Shown here: positions 44,485-53,112 of the stretch, piece by piece | Position numbering within the stretch: position 1 is the first letter of the stretch | Layout of the letters: the number at the start of each line of letters is the position of its first letter | Assembly (NCBI RefSeq): GCF_003990915.1 | Contig: NZ_BHXQ01000001.1 | Span: 613,402 to 677,401 of the forward strand | Source: Chryseotalea sanaruensis | Lineage (GTDB): Bacteria > Bacteroidota > Bacteroidia > Cytophagales > Cyclobacteriaceae | Length of the DNA stretch: 64,000 nucleotides | Direction: 5' to 3' | Position numbers and translations under genes: made by a program | The notes under the pieces: model-generated | The model's database searches: none | Told to the model about the DNA's origin: nothing | Seen by the model: the letters and a program-made list of their open reading frames with translations, nothing else

Positions 44485-46427
44485 CGTTCGCTAACATCAA
44501 ATTGCTCAGTGGTAAAGGGTGATGCAGGCAATCCTTCTTTATTACAGAGGTTGGCCCCCTCAGGATTATCGGCCCATGCATAGCGCACAAAGGCAGGATT
44601 AGGTATGGCATCACTCCACACCACTATTTTATCACCCTCTATTTTTGCTTTAGCCCAAACGAACTTTTTGTCAGCCCCTGCAATGGCAAAGTATTTCAAT
44701 TCTTTTCCATCACTGCTTGTTAAGCCTTTTCCGGTTGATGAAAATGTAAGAATGACTTGATTGCCCTTTATCGCAGATGATTGATATAAGGGTCCTGAGG
44801 CAACAATCTTTTTATCCCCATAGACAATGCGTTGTGCCTGAAATGCTAAACGCTTACCTACATCTTCTTTATTTAGTGGATGTATATCATTCCATTCGCC
44901 AATGTCTATGATAACAGCCATGCCAGTAGCCGGTACATTTAGCGTTTTCAACTGACTTTGACGGAGCGCTGCCCAGCCACTTTCGGTCGGTTCTGTTTTA
45001 ACCTGCATAAAATTGGCAAGCTGAACAAATAGAAAAGGAAAGTCACCCTGCTTCCAATTTTCACGCCAGTTGCTTATCATGGCAGGAAATGAAGATGCAT
45101 ACTCAACAGGATTTCCGGTATTAGATTCCCCCTGATACCAAATCACACCTTTGATGGGAAAGGATAAAAGTGGCGCTATCATGGCATTGTATAAACCAAC
45201 CGGTTTCCATCGAATAAAAGTCGGACCTTGCAAGGGGGGCATTATGGCACCTACCTTAATTTTCCATTGTCCTTCCAATGAAAGCGTATCACTTGCAGAA
45301 GCTATGAAGTAGGGCTTATCTTCCACAAAACCACCGCGCCCTGCACTATTAATAACTCGTACAGCTATGGTGTTTTCACCTGCCTTTAAAATACCTGCAG
45401 GTACTTCATATCTTCTGGGAGGATATTGATAGCTGGTTGTACCAACAAATACATTATTAACAAATACAGAATCAGCGTCTACAATGCGACCTAACCATAA
45501 ACTAAGTTTTGTGCCCAGCATGGCTGATGGAATATTGATTTTCTTTCGGTACCAAACCACTCCATTTACATTTCCAATTGGACTGCTGGCCCAATACGCA
45601 GGCACATTAATGGATTGCCAGTCAGTGTCATCCAAATCAGTTTTATGCCATGCTTTCAGTCCCTTATCTGTTGCGTTGGCTGTTGCGTACCAATCTTGTG
45701 CGCGTTTGTTATCGCTGGCTTCGATAGCGCGAATAACAGAATCACTTTTAAAGCGTTGTGCTTCTTTATAATGGTTTGGAAACTTCTTTAAGGCCTCTTC
45801 ACTCATCCAGGCCTCAACCGGTGAGCCCCCAAGGGCTGAGTTGATCAGACCAATGGGTACCTGATATCTCGCATATAGATCTTTGGCAAAGAAATATCCA
45901 ACGGCTGAAAAATTAAGAATGTTTTTAGGATTGGCCGCTTCCCAGATACCACCGGAAACATCTTGCTCCTCCTGTTTAAAATTATAACGGTCAGGCACAA
46001 GGAAGTGTCGTATAAATTGGTTTTCTGACTGAGCAATCTCAGTGCGGTATTTTTCTTTAACGCGCTCCATGGGTAATTCCATGTTGGATTGACCAGAGCA
46101 AACCCAGACATCACCAAACACTACATTTTTTACTGTAATGGAGGTTGTGCCGCTAAAGTGTAAGTCATAAGGACCGCCAGCCTTTTGTTTGGGGAGCTGA
46201 ATAGCCCATTTACCAGAAGCATCGGTTGTGCCTTCATACTTTTTGTTTTGAAAAGTAAGTTGAATTTTTTCTCCGGGACTGGCCCATCCCCACAAGGAGA
46301 GTTGTATATCCCGTTGAAGCACCATACCATCACTGATAAGACGTGGCAATTTTATTTGAGCATGTGTTACCACAATGCTTGAAACAAATAATAAAATGAT
46401 TAACAAGGTATTCCTCACCATCTTCAT
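44481..46427 (-). CDS. SASA/sialate O-acetylesterase-family carbohydrate esterase, probable acetylxylan esterase
   Basis: A 648-residue secreted esterase with a signal peptide (ends VTHAQ). The SGNH-like catalytic motifs are WVCSGQSNMEL with Ser114, WYQGESN in the middle, and a late Asp-x-x-His region near GEWNDIHPLNKEDVGKRL. A jelly-roll insertion domain lies between the first and second motifs. The family is named for sialate esterases, but members in xylan loci remove acetyl groups from xylan. Gene context (GH10, GH115, GH43) supports that reading. Confidence 0.9.
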   Translation of the reverse strand: MKMVRNTLLIILLFVSSIVVTHAQIKLPRLISDGMVLQRDIQLSLWGWASPGEKIQLTFQNKKYEGTTDASGKWAIQLPKQKAGGPYDLHFSGTTSITVKNVVFGDVWVCSGQSNMELPMERVKEKYRTEIAQSENQFIRHFLVPDRYNFKQEEQDVSGGIWEAANPKNILNFSAVGYFFAKDLYARYQVPIGLINSALGGSPVEAWMSEEALKKFPNHYKEAQRFKSDSVIRAIEASDNKRAQDWYATANATDKGLKAWHKTDLDDTDWQSINVPAYWASSPIGNVNGVVWYRKKINIPSAMLGTKLSLWLGRIVDADSVFVNNVFVGTTSYQYPPRRYEVPAGILKAGENTIAVRVINSAGRGGFVEDKPYFIASASDTLSLEGQWKIKVGAIMPPLQGPTFIRWKPVGLYNAMIAPLLSFPIKGVIWYQGESNTGNPVEYASSFPAMISNWRENWKQGDFPFLFVQLANFMQVKTEPTESGWAALRQSQLKTLNVPATGMAVIIDIGEWNDIHPLNKEDVGKRLAFQAQRIVYGDKKIVASGPLYQSSAIKGNQVILTFSSTGKGLTSSDGKELKYFAIAGADKKFVWAKAKIEGDKIVVWSDAIPNPAFVRYAWADNPEGANLCNKEGLPASPFTTEQFDVSER

Positions 46428-46436
46428 GAATGTAAC

Positions 46437-47534
46437 TTAAAATTTAATTACTTCGAAATAAGCCTTTTTGGGTTTGAGTGCTTTATCAAACAAAAGCGGA
46501 TAATCTTTTCTGTCCCTAACCGGAAAATCATCGAGCCAGCTACGTCTGTCCGAAATATTCCAGAATGTAACGCTGCTGATGGATGCTTTATGCTTCCTGA
46601 AAAGTTCAAAGCATGTTTTATACATTTCAATTTGTTCTTGCTCTTTAGTCGAAGTAAAGGTAGTATCGTAATCTTCTGCTTTCCGATCTCTGGCCTGATG
46701 TTCTTTAGGATATACAGAAATATCAAGCTCAGTGATTTGCAGCTGTAGGCCAGTCTTGGCAAAATCAGTAAGTGTAGAATCAAGCTGAGTATAAGAAGGC
46801 TCATTCACCGCCCAGTGCCCTTGCAAGCCAACACCGTGAATTGGTACACCAGCTGCTTTTAAGTTTGTGACTAAACGAATTATTTTTTCGCGCTTAACCG
46901 GATTAATCTCATTGTAATCATTGTAGAATAATAGGGCATCAGGATCAGCCTCGTGCGCATATTCAAAGGCCTTGGCGATAAATTCTTCACCAATAATTGT
47001 AGTCCATGGAGAAACACGCAGGTACTCGTCCCGTTTGTCGGATATGGCTTCGTTCACAACATCCCAGGCATATATTTTTCCTTTATACCTGGATACAACT
47101 GTGGTAATATGATCCTTTAAACGCTGTAGCAGTACTTCTTTAGTTACCGTATTTCCTGCCTCATCTTTAAACATCCAGTCAGGTGTTTGATTATGCCAGC
47201 ATAATGTGTGGCCACGTAACCTCATGTTGTTTCGCTCAGCAAAAGATACAATAGAATCACTTTGTGACCAATAGTATTCGTTTTCTTTTGGGTGAATAGG
47301 TCCCATCTTCATAGCGTTCTCAGCAGTCATGCTATTGAACTGTTGGCGAATAAGTGAAGCTTCATCCGTCTTTAAGGCCCAGGGAGAAACGGCCACGCCA
47401 ATCGTAAAATAATCCTGATAATAATCTTTCAGGCCTTTTTCCTTTTCCGTGTTTCCAGCTGTATCCTGCCTGGACTGGCAGGCCCAGAACAATAAAAGCA
47501 CAAAGAAAAAAATGAAATTTACTACATATTTCAT
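46437..47534 (-). CDS. GH10 endo-1,4-beta-xylanase lipoprotein
   Basis: A 365-residue enzyme with a lipobox (LLFWAC, Cys19). It shows GH10 features throughout: FNSMTAENAMKMG, GHTLCWHNQTPDWMF, the acid/base Glu162 in WDVVNEAI and the nucleophile Glu269 in ITELDIS. It cuts the xylan backbone. It has a single catalytic domain without a carbohydrate-binding module, and may sit in the outer membrane near SusCD. It lies 6 bp after the GH43 gene and 9 bp before the esterase gene. Confidence 0.97.
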   Translation of the reverse strand: MKYVVNFIFFFVLLLFWACQSRQDTAGNTEKEKGLKDYYQDYFTIGVAVSPWALKTDEASLIRQQFNSMTAENAMKMGPIHPKENEYYWSQSDSIVSFAERNNMRLRGHTLCWHNQTPDWMFKDEAGNTVTKEVLLQRLKDHITTVVSRYKGKIYAWDVVNEAISDKRDEYLRVSPWTTIIGEEFIAKAFEYAHEADPDALLFYNDYNEINPVKREKIIRLVTNLKAAGVPIHGVGLQGHWAVNEPSYTQLDSTLTDFAKTGLQLQITELDISVYPKEHQARDRKAEDYDTTFTSTKEQEQIEMYKTCFELFRKHKASISSVTFWNISDRRSWLDDFPVRDRKDYPLLFDKALKPKKAYFEVIKF

Positions 47535-47540
47535 AGCTAC

Positions 47541-48617
47541 TTACTTAATTATATAAGGTTGAACAGCTTCAATGCTTCCATCTTCATTATGCTTTAGCTC
47601 CGTTACTTTTACATTACGCAAATGCGTTTTTCCAGAAAGTTGTACATCGTGGTAGAACAAATACCATTTGTTATTGATCTCCACTATTGAATGATGATTG
47701 GTCCAGCCCTGTACAGGATGCAGTACAACACCCTTGTAGGTAAATGGACCATAGGGTGAATCTCCTACGGCATAGTTAATAAAGTGCGTGTCACCGGTAG
47801 AGTAGCTAAAATAATATTTACCATTATACTTATGCATCCAGGCGGCTTCAAAAAAGCGTTTGTCATTTTGTGTTTCAGTAAACAGATTACCATTTTCATC
47901 AACCAACTTAATTTCTTTAACCTTTTCAGCGAATTGCTTCATATCAGGTGATAATTTGGCCACTCTGGGAAGAACGGCAAGCTCTTCTGCTTTGCGTAGC
48001 GCTCCAGCACTATCATAAATATTGTTATCCCAACGTTGTAGCTGGCCTCCCCAAATGCCTCCAAAATACATATAGAAAGTGCCATCGTCATCTTGAAACA
48101 CTGTGGGATCAATACTATAACTATTGGCTATGGGCTCGGGTTCAGCAATAAAAGGTCCTTCCGGTTTTGTGCTGGTGGCTACGCCAATGCGAAAGATGTC
48201 CTGCTTGTCTTTTACCGGAAAATATAAGTAATAGGTATCGTTGGCAAAAGCCGCATCAGGTGCCCAGAGCTGTCGTCCTGCCCATGGAATGTTTTTAATG
48301 TCCAAGGCCACACCGTGATCAGTTATTTCTCCACCAATGGAATCCATTGAAAGGATATGATAATCCCGCATATCGAAATGATCGCCATTATCATTCTCGG
48401 GCGTACCGGCTTCAATATCGTGTGAAGGGTAGATGTAAATACGATTATCAAATACATGGGCAGATGGATCAGCCGTGTAAATATGACTTACCAGGGGTTG
48501 TGACAACAAGGAGTCACTCGAAGTAATGTTTTCTGTGCTCTCTTTTTTGACACATCCTGAAAATAATAAAGTTGAGGCCAAACCGATTGTTAAAAATGCT
48601 TGATCAATTCTTTTCAT
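47541..48617 (-). CDS. GH43 arabinofuranosidase/xylosidase-type lipoprotein
   Basis: A 358-residue single-domain GH43 lipoprotein (lipobox LLFSGC, Cys22). The catalytic base is Asp50 in HIYTADPSAHV, the pKa-tuning region is SIDPTVFQDDDGTFYMYFGG, and the acid is in RFFEAAWMHKYNGKYYFSYS. The remainder completes the five-bladed propeller. Compared with the other GH43 in the locus it has no C-terminal beta-sandwich and resembles GH43 subfamily 1 enzymes. Specificity (beta-xylose or alpha-arabinose) is not fixed by sequence alone. Confidence 0.93.
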   Translation of the reverse strand: MKRIDQAFLTIGLASTLLFSGCVKKESTENITSSDSLLSQPLVSHIYTADPSAHVFDNRIYIYPSHDIEAGTPENDNGDHFDMRDYHILSMDSIGGEITDHGVALDIKNIPWAGRQLWAPDAAFANDTYYLYFPVKDKQDIFRIGVATSTKPEGPFIAEPEPIANSYSIDPTVFQDDDGTFYMYFGGIWGGQLQRWDNNIYDSAGALRKAEELAVLPRVAKLSPDMKQFAEKVKEIKLVDENGNLFTETQNDKRFFEAAWMHKYNGKYYFSYSTGDTHFINYAVGDSPYGPFTYKGVVLHPVQGWTNHHSIVEINNKWYLFYHDVQLSGKTHLRNVKVTELKHNEDGSIEAVQPYIIK

Positions 48618-48627
48618 GTATTTTTTA

Positions 48628-51219
48628 TTATTTGTTGTTAAACATAGTTTCAGGTGGGCCCAGGTAACTTGGTTTTACACCACCAAAATCAAGTACAAGT
48701 TTTTGTAGCACAGGGCCAGCATGTATCATCCAAAACTTAATGGTGTGTTTACCCGGTTTTGCCAATTGGTGAGATGAAGTTTTGATGATAATATTATTAG
48801 CTGCCCATCTATTCCAATACCGTGGATCTGAGTCCTCTTTATTCAGACTGAAAATTTGGGCTTGTTCATCGTCAATAGAAACAGCGTATTGCAAACCCTC
48901 TTTGCGGTGATGAAAATTAAGGGTAGGCGAGAAGAACAACTGTAATGTTGCAGTGTCTGCACTGTAAGAATAGAATTCATAAGCAAGGTGAGGTGAACTT
49001 GACGATAAGCTTTGTTCAGGAGCCGTAACCGGAAAAGCTGTGATGGCAGATCCGGTCTTTCCATGATTCGGCAATACTTGCCAGGTTATTCCCGAGGTAT
49101 TGGAAGCATGGGTATAATGATCGGCCTCTATAGACACGTATTGGTCTCTTTCAATGAATATATTTTTTATACTGGAAGTGGGAACAAGGTTCGATGCATC
49201 CAACGATGGGGGAGTGTCTTTACTTGTTTGCAGGCTACCTGTTGTTACATATTTAACTTCAGGCATCTTGTTAACGGGAGGCTGTTGCCAGTAGGTATAG
49301 CCAATGTGAGTCTGACTCATCATGTGATTCCATTTGCCATTGTTGCGCGTGTGATACTCAATGGTAATCAGAGAATCTTTTTTGTAATTCTCTTTAGCCT
49401 TATCTGCATATCCATTCGCCTTGGCATCGTTATTGGCTGCCGCCTGATGGTTGAGTGCAACATTATAATATAATTCGTAAAGATTAGCACTGGCAATAAT
49501 GGGATGAAGTATTAATTGATAATAAGCTTCTTGCTTTGAAGCGTCCAGTTTGCCTGCAAGCGCTTCGGCCTTCGTTCTCAATTGCTGATACTCGTTTACT
49601 ACTGTTTCAAATTCATTGTAGTTTTGCAGGCTATAGGTTTTCTCGTTAAGCAATTCTGGTTTAACGCGTCCGTTATATTTTAAATACAAGGAGAGGAGTG
49701 GCGCTATCTCCTTTGCATAGTTATTCCCAAATTGCTGAGCACACCATTGTTCAGTATAAGTTAATAGTTCATCTGCTTTGATGGTAGTTGGATTCCACGC
49801 ATAATCTAAAAAGAAAGAAATGGGGAATTCCATTGGTTTGATATCGCCTACATTAACAATCCAAAGCTCTGTAGCTTTATGTTCATAGGCCAGATGCATT
49901 TGTTCCCACACACGTTCAATAGGATTGGTGTTGATCCACTTATAATTACGAGGTCCGCCTACATAGTCAAAATGATAATAGATACCATAGCCACCTGCTC
50001 TTGGTTTTTCCCCGACTTGCGGTAGTTTTCGAATGTTTCCCCAGTTGTCATCGCACAACAATAAAGTAACGTCATCAGGTACACGCATTCCTTTGTCGTA
50101 GTAGTCTTGCACTTCTTTGTACAAGGCCCACACTTGCGGGGTTTCAGTAACTTTGCGTTTGGTTACTTCTTCAATAATGGCTCGCTGGTCAGCAACAATC
50201 TTTTGGAGTAAGGCGATGTTGCTGTCTTCCGACATAGGCTCGTCACCATCACCACGCATGGCCAGTGTTACCACACTTTCATAATCTCCCATACGGGTGA
50301 TACCTTCACGCCAAAATTCGCGTAAGGCAACTTCATTGGTAGCATAATTCCATTTGCCTTTATTGTAGCGTTGCCACTCTACATGGGCACGCATCATGGG
50401 TTCGTGATGGGAAGTGCTGATAACAACACCGTACTCGTCAGCTAGCTTTGGATTTAATGGGTCCTCAGTATAAAAACTTTGTCCCCACATGGCTGGCCAC
50501 AAAAAATTGCCTTTCAGGCGAAGGATGAGTTCAAATACTTTGGTGTAGAACTTACTGTTAAAGCCTCCATAATTTTCTTTCACCCATCCACCCAAAGCAG
50601 GTTGTTCATCATTAATAAAAATGCCTCTGTATTTCACCGCAGGTTCGCCAGAATATTGTCTTACTGCAGCGATGCTCACATTCTTGTTTTTTGTTGGTGT
50701 TACATCAGCCCACCAGTTCCAGGGTGATACACCGATTTGTTTGGAGATTTCATAAACACCAAAAATGGTTCCACGCTTATCGCTTCCTGCAATGACTAAA
50801 GCTCTGTCGATACCCTTAAACGGTTTTTCAATAACCTGAATAATATAAGTTTCCCATTTGCCGCTTACGTCAGAAACATGCAATTTTTTTGAAGTGACGA
50901 GTTGATCTATAAAACTATTCTTGCCAATAGTACCGGCAATAATAACAGTCTTTGTTTTTGGTAATTTATCTGAGACAAGTTCTGGCTTTTTATCGGTTAC
51001 AGCCAGAATATCTAGTTGTAGATTTTTAACAGCATGCAATATGCTTACATGATCTGTATTTGTGGTAAGAATAGGCACAGCTTCTTCAGCAAATATTATT
51101 GAAAAATTATTTTCTGTCTTATCGCTGTTAACGCTCGTACTTGTAGTCTGTGCTTTGCTTGTTGATTGAAGAAATAATAATGAAACAAAACAGATTACAC
51201 TTGAAATTAATATTCTCAT
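48628..51219 (-). CDS. GH115 xylan alpha-1,2-glucuronidase
   Basis: An 863-residue secreted enzyme (signal peptide ends STSKAQ). GH115 blocks are easy to follow: ISPWNWWADV-like VSPWNWWADV, RGIFINDEQPALGGW, LKGNFLWPAMWG, STSHHEPMMRAH, GDGDEPM and LLCDDNWGNIRKLP. A C-terminal beta-rich domain carries FIERDQYVSIEADHY. Unlike GH67, GH115 enzymes remove (4-O-methyl)glucuronic acid from internal xylose units of long xylan, so the two enzymes complement each other. It is the first gene after the susD terminator hairpin. Confidence 0.95.
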   Translation of the reverse strand: MRILISSVICFVSLLFLQSTSKAQTTSTSVNSDKTENNFSIIFAEEAVPILTTNTDHVSILHAVKNLQLDILAVTDKKPELVSDKLPKTKTVIIAGTIGKNSFIDQLVTSKKLHVSDVSGKWETYIIQVIEKPFKGIDRALVIAGSDKRGTIFGVYEISKQIGVSPWNWWADVTPTKNKNVSIAAVRQYSGEPAVKYRGIFINDEQPALGGWVKENYGGFNSKFYTKVFELILRLKGNFLWPAMWGQSFYTEDPLNPKLADEYGVVISTSHHEPMMRAHVEWQRYNKGKWNYATNEVALREFWREGITRMGDYESVVTLAMRGDGDEPMSEDSNIALLQKIVADQRAIIEEVTKRKVTETPQVWALYKEVQDYYDKGMRVPDDVTLLLCDDNWGNIRKLPQVGEKPRAGGYGIYYHFDYVGGPRNYKWINTNPIERVWEQMHLAYEHKATELWIVNVGDIKPMEFPISFFLDYAWNPTTIKADELLTYTEQWCAQQFGNNYAKEIAPLLSLYLKYNGRVKPELLNEKTYSLQNYNEFETVVNEYQQLRTKAEALAGKLDASKQEAYYQLILHPIIASANLYELYYNVALNHQAAANNDAKANGYADKAKENYKKDSLITIEYHTRNNGKWNHMMSQTHIGYTYWQQPPVNKMPEVKYVTTGSLQTSKDTPPSLDASNLVPTSSIKNIFIERDQYVSIEADHYTHASNTSGITWQVLPNHGKTGSAITAFPVTAPEQSLSSSSPHLAYEFYSYSADTATLQLFFSPTLNFHHRKEGLQYAVSIDDEQAQIFSLNKEDSDPRYWNRWAANNIIIKTSSHQLAKPGKHTIKFWMIHAGPVLQKLVLDFGGVKPSYLGPPETMFNNK

Positions 51220-51229
51220 AGTGGTTATG

Positions 51230-51258
51230 AAAAAGAAGAGGGCATTAGCGCCCTCTTC
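51230..51258 (-). terminator. Hairpin and T-run between susD and GH115
   Basis: A 9-bp stem (GAAGAGGGC with its complement, arms 51235-51243 and 51250-51258) with a 6-nt loop is followed on the minus strand by TTTTT. It lies between the susD stop and the GH115 start, so it probably ends or attenuates the susCD transcript and lowers expression of the downstream enzymes. Confidence 0.8.
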
Positions 51259-51280
51259 TAACTAAAACTAAACAAACTAT

Positions 51281-53107
51281 CTAATAATTTGGATTCTGCG
51301 GATACTTTCCATCAGGTGAATTTGGATCCACACTTGCATCAATTTGCGACTGTGGAATAGGTCGTAAGATATGATGTGGTAGTGGATTAGGTACCTGAGC
51401 GCCTGGTCTTGCAGGAGTACTGTTGTACAGTGTTAATCTGTCAATCAATTTTCCTGTACGAACCAAGTCAAACCATCTCATTTGCTCACCACACAATTCA
51501 CGTGCACGCTCGTCAAGTATATAGTCAATACCATTGGCCGTCAGGTCTGCAAGTGTTGTTGCGGTAAGGGCTGCTTTGGCAGGAGCGGTATCACCAGCAC
51601 GGCTTCTTACAACATTAATTAGATTTGCCATATCTGCTACTGATTGTCCTGATTGAAGACCTGCTTCTGCTGCAATCAGATAAGTTTCAGCAAATCGATA
51701 TACGATGAAAGGTCTCACTGAAGCAATGTTTACATCATTACCAGATCGCGGTTGAGTTGAATTATACTTTTTCAGGCTTGGATAATATTTATTCTGACCA
51801 TCATTGTATCCAGCGTAATCGGCATATCCAGCGCCACTTGGTCCGAAATAGGTACCTGGATTAGTTGCTGAGTTTGGCAAAAACACAACATAGCGTCTGC
51901 TATCTTTTGTAGGTTCAACTGCGGCAGCCAGGTGATTAGGAACAATCCACATTGCGGTGTCACCTAAAGCAAGTCCTTTTGGATTTAATGTAGTAGTTGA
52001 ATTAACATACCAAACAGATTGAAAGGATTTTTCAAAACGGGAATCATTAATCTTATCTGCAAAAGCGGTATTTAACAACCATGCTGTTGGCTTGTAGCGA
52101 ACAAATGAACGACCATTTGCTATATCCCTGACCATGCCAGGGACGTTCTGATTGTAAAAGCAGCGGAATAAGAAGAGACTCACATTTTGATAAGCAGGGC
52201 CACCGAAGGCAGTATTGTTATTGAATGTAGTATTGTCAATCCAGTTTACCTGAAATAAAGTTTCAGCATTATTTTCGTTTCCTTGCTGATGAACACTTGC
52301 ATAATCGGGTAGTAATGAAACACCATAAGATGCACTGTTGTTAATCAAATCCATTGCTGTAGTGTAGGCATTTTGAAAATCTCCAGCCACTGCAACAGAA
52401 GTATAGGCACGTGTCAGGTATACCTTGGATAATAAGTGCAGTGCACTTGCACGCCACACTCTTCCAGGTGTTGCTGTAGGTTTGGCATTGGGTAAATCAT
52501 CACTATTTGCCCCATCAGTAATGTCAACAAGATCCTGAACTATGGCAGCATAAATATCAGCCAATGAAGCTCTTGTCGCAAAGCTGCTTGTATTTGAGTT
52601 GAACCTGAGTGGGCCAGAACCTAAATCCAATGAGGCGCCACCATAAGTCTGAACCAATATAAAGTACCATTGAGCTCGTATAAATTTGGCTTCAGCGATA
52701 AGTGCATTGCGTTGCACTACAGTTAAATCTGTTGCTTCAGAACCTAAATCCACAATACCATTGCAAGTATTTATAGCAGGGTAAGCTCTTGCCCATGCAG
52801 GACCACTTCCGTTAGAAGGGTTTAATTGCGGTCCATAAACACTTAAAATTGGGTTAGTCTGTTGTTGACCATGCGTAAATTCATCTGTTCCATAAACAGT
52901 AGTGTTCATACCACCTTCATTGGCATAGAAGTACCTGAAAGAAGCATAAGCAGCTGTAATACCAGCATTTAAACCTTGCCCTGTTCTAAAAAAATCAGGA
53001 ACTAAAGCAGATCGTGGTTGTTCATCCAACACATCGTTACAACCGATGGTTAATACCGCAAGCAGCGTGCATGCGATAGTAATATATTTTTTTACAGTTG
53101 ATTTCAT
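51281..53107 (-). CDS. SusD/RagB-family glycan-binding lipoprotein
   Basis: A 608-residue surface lipoprotein (lipobox LTIGC, Cys23) with the typical N-terminal LDEQPRSALVPDFF, TPR-like helices (AEAKFIRAQWYFILVQTYGG) and the C-terminal family block LDERARELCGEQMRWFDLVRTGKL followed by NPLPHHILRPIPQSQID. SusD proteins bind the polysaccharide and act as a lid on the SusC channel. It follows susC by 5 bp. In this locus the ligand is probably a xylan fragment. Confidence 0.96.
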   Translation of the reverse strand: MKSTVKKYITIACTLLAVLTIGCNDVLDEQPRSALVPDFFRTGQGLNAGITAAYASFRYFYANEGGMNTTVYGTDEFTHGQQQTNPILSVYGPQLNPSNGSGPAWARAYPAINTCNGIVDLGSEATDLTVVQRNALIAEAKFIRAQWYFILVQTYGGASLDLGSGPLRFNSNTSSFATRASLADIYAAIVQDLVDITDGANSDDLPNAKPTATPGRVWRASALHLLSKVYLTRAYTSVAVAGDFQNAYTTAMDLINNSASYGVSLLPDYASVHQQGNENNAETLFQVNWIDNTTFNNNTAFGGPAYQNVSLFLFRCFYNQNVPGMVRDIANGRSFVRYKPTAWLLNTAFADKINDSRFEKSFQSVWYVNSTTTLNPKGLALGDTAMWIVPNHLAAAVEPTKDSRRYVVFLPNSATNPGTYFGPSGAGYADYAGYNDGQNKYYPSLKKYNSTQPRSGNDVNIASVRPFIVYRFAETYLIAAEAGLQSGQSVADMANLINVVRSRAGDTAPAKAALTATTLADLTANGIDYILDERARELCGEQMRWFDLVRTGKLIDRLTLYNSTPARPGAQVPNPLPHHILRPIPQSQIDASVDPNSPDGKYPQNPNY

Positions 53108-53112
53108 GAGTA

